5,284 bases of DNA from Methanospirillum sp. (GTDB lineage: Archaea > Halobacteriota > Methanomicrobia > Methanomicrobiales > Methanospirillaceae): NCBI GenBank assembly GCA_028679485.1, contig JAJRBL010000261.1:1-5284 (forward strand), given 5' to 3'. Shown here piece by piece: positions 4,634 to 5,284 of this stretch. Every line of letters starts with the position of its first letter. Within the stretch, counting starts at the first letter, position 1. A program made the translations under genes and the position numbers. The notes under the pieces were generated by a model. The model had not been told where the DNA came from and made no database searches. It saw only the letters and a list, made by a program, of their open reading frames with translations.

Positions 4634-5284
4634 ATGCCAGAAAATACTGAACCCAGAATTGGTGTCTTTGTGTGCCATTGCGGTACCAACATCGCAGGAT
4701 CCATGTCGATCGACGAGGTTGTCAACTACGCGAAGACACTCCCCTATGTTGCAGTTGCAGACCAGTACCAGTACATGTGCTCAACCCCCGGTCAGAAGAA
4801 GATCGACGATGCAATCAAGGAATACAACCTTACCGGTATCGTTGTTGCAGCATGCTCACCCCGTCTTCATGAACCAACCTTCCGTACCGCAACCAAGGAA
4901 GGAGGATTAAACCCGTTCCGCTTCGAGATGGCAAACATCCGTGAACAGAACGCATGGGTTCATATGCACGGAATGTGGGATGAGGCGACCAGGAAAGCAC
5001 AGGACCAGATCCGGATGGCTGTTGCCAAGGCATCAAAACTGGAAGACCTTATTCCAAAAAGTGTTCCGGTAGAACATTCCGCACTGGTCGTCGGTGCCGG
5101 TGTCGGTGGTATGCAGGCAGCACTCGACCTGGCAAGTGCCGGGATTAAGACTTACCTCGTTGAGGCAACCCCGACCATCGGTGGCCGCATGTCCCAGCTC
5201 GACAAGACCTTCCCGACGCTTGACTGTTCCCAGTGTATCCTTACACCGAAGATGGTGGATGTCGGACGTCACCCGAACATCGAA
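4634..5284 (+). CDS. hdrA: CoB-CoM heterodisulfide reductase subunit A (5' part, runs off the window)
   Basis: The first 217 residues of HdrA are present, about a third of the usual length of roughly 650 residues. HdrA carries the FAD that bifurcates electrons between HdrB (through HdrC) and low-potential ferredoxin. The N-terminal domain shows Cys14-x-Cys16, Cys49 and Cys74 in the [10 protein letters not shown] context; this domain holds an atypically bound [4Fe-4S] cluster in the known structure. A Rossmann dinucleotide motif, GAGVGG, is at 154-159, followed by Glu177 at the end of the second strand and IGGRM at 182-186. A conserved DCSxCIL.PKM segment is at 197-207. GGGAGG at 4621-4626 sets the ATG. 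No MvhD-like domain is fused at the N-terminus. The C-terminal ferredoxin domains lie beyond the window. Confidence 0.95.
   Translation, partial: MPENTEPRIGVFVCHCGTNIAGSMSIDEVVNYAKTLPYVAVADQYQYMCSTPGQKKIDDAIKEYNLTGIVVAACSPRLHEPTFRTATKEGGLNPFRFEMANIREQNAWVHMHGMWDEATRKAQDQIRMAVAKASKLEDLIPKSVPVEHSALVVGAGVGGMQAALDLASAGIKTYLVEATPTIGGRMSQLDKTFPTLDCSQCILTPKMVDVGRHPNIE

Overview
The window comes from a hydrogenotrophic methanogenic archaeon, most likely order Methanomicrobiales. This rests on a near-complete hdrC-hdrB-hdrA heterodisulfide reductase cluster placed directly behind genes for the small ferredoxin (FwdG/FmdG) and the polyferredoxin (FwdF/FmdF) of formylmethanofuran dehydrogenase. GGAGG/GGTGA ribosome binding sites, a TATA-type promoter and very AT-rich intergenic DNA also fit an archaeon. 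The genus cannot be named from sequence alone.

Layout. Positions 1-901 hold a tight operon of three small genes. The first is a 73-aa soluble coiled-coil protein. The second is a 117-aa coiled-coil protein with an N-terminal membrane anchor that is a recognisable paralogue of the first. The third is a protein of about 117 aa with eight cysteines spaced like a cross-brace (FYVE/RING-like) zinc domain. The first two genes overlap by ATGA, and the third starts inside the second. A possible upstream gene ends at position 23. The last 100 bases of the zinc-domain gene carry strong, partly competing hairpins. Positions 902-1662 hold no convincing gene. The first part (902 to about 1250) is featureless. 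The second (about 1260-1662) is AT-rich, with a TATA box near 1442-1449, a 26-bp operator-like palindrome and a run of further inverted repeats in what would be a leader of about 190 nt. Positions 1663-5284 hold fwdG, fwdF, hdrC, hdrB and the 5' third of hdrA, all on the plus strand with short gaps, probably one operon.

How the genes work together. HdrABC bifurcates electrons. HdrA takes electron pairs on FAD and splits them, sending one via HdrC to the HdrB noncubane clusters to reduce CoM-S-S-CoB and the other to low-potential ferredoxin. FwdG and FwdF are the iron-sulfur wire that feeds low-potential electrons into CO2 reduction to formylmethanofuran. Encoding the wire beside Hdr, away from the catalytic Fwd/Fmd subunits in this window, agrees with the Hdr-Fmd supercomplex described from Methanospirillum hungatei, in which the last and first steps of methanogenesis are physically joined. 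The less described parts are the coiled-coil/zinc operon and the structured leader of the fwdGF-hdrCBA operon.
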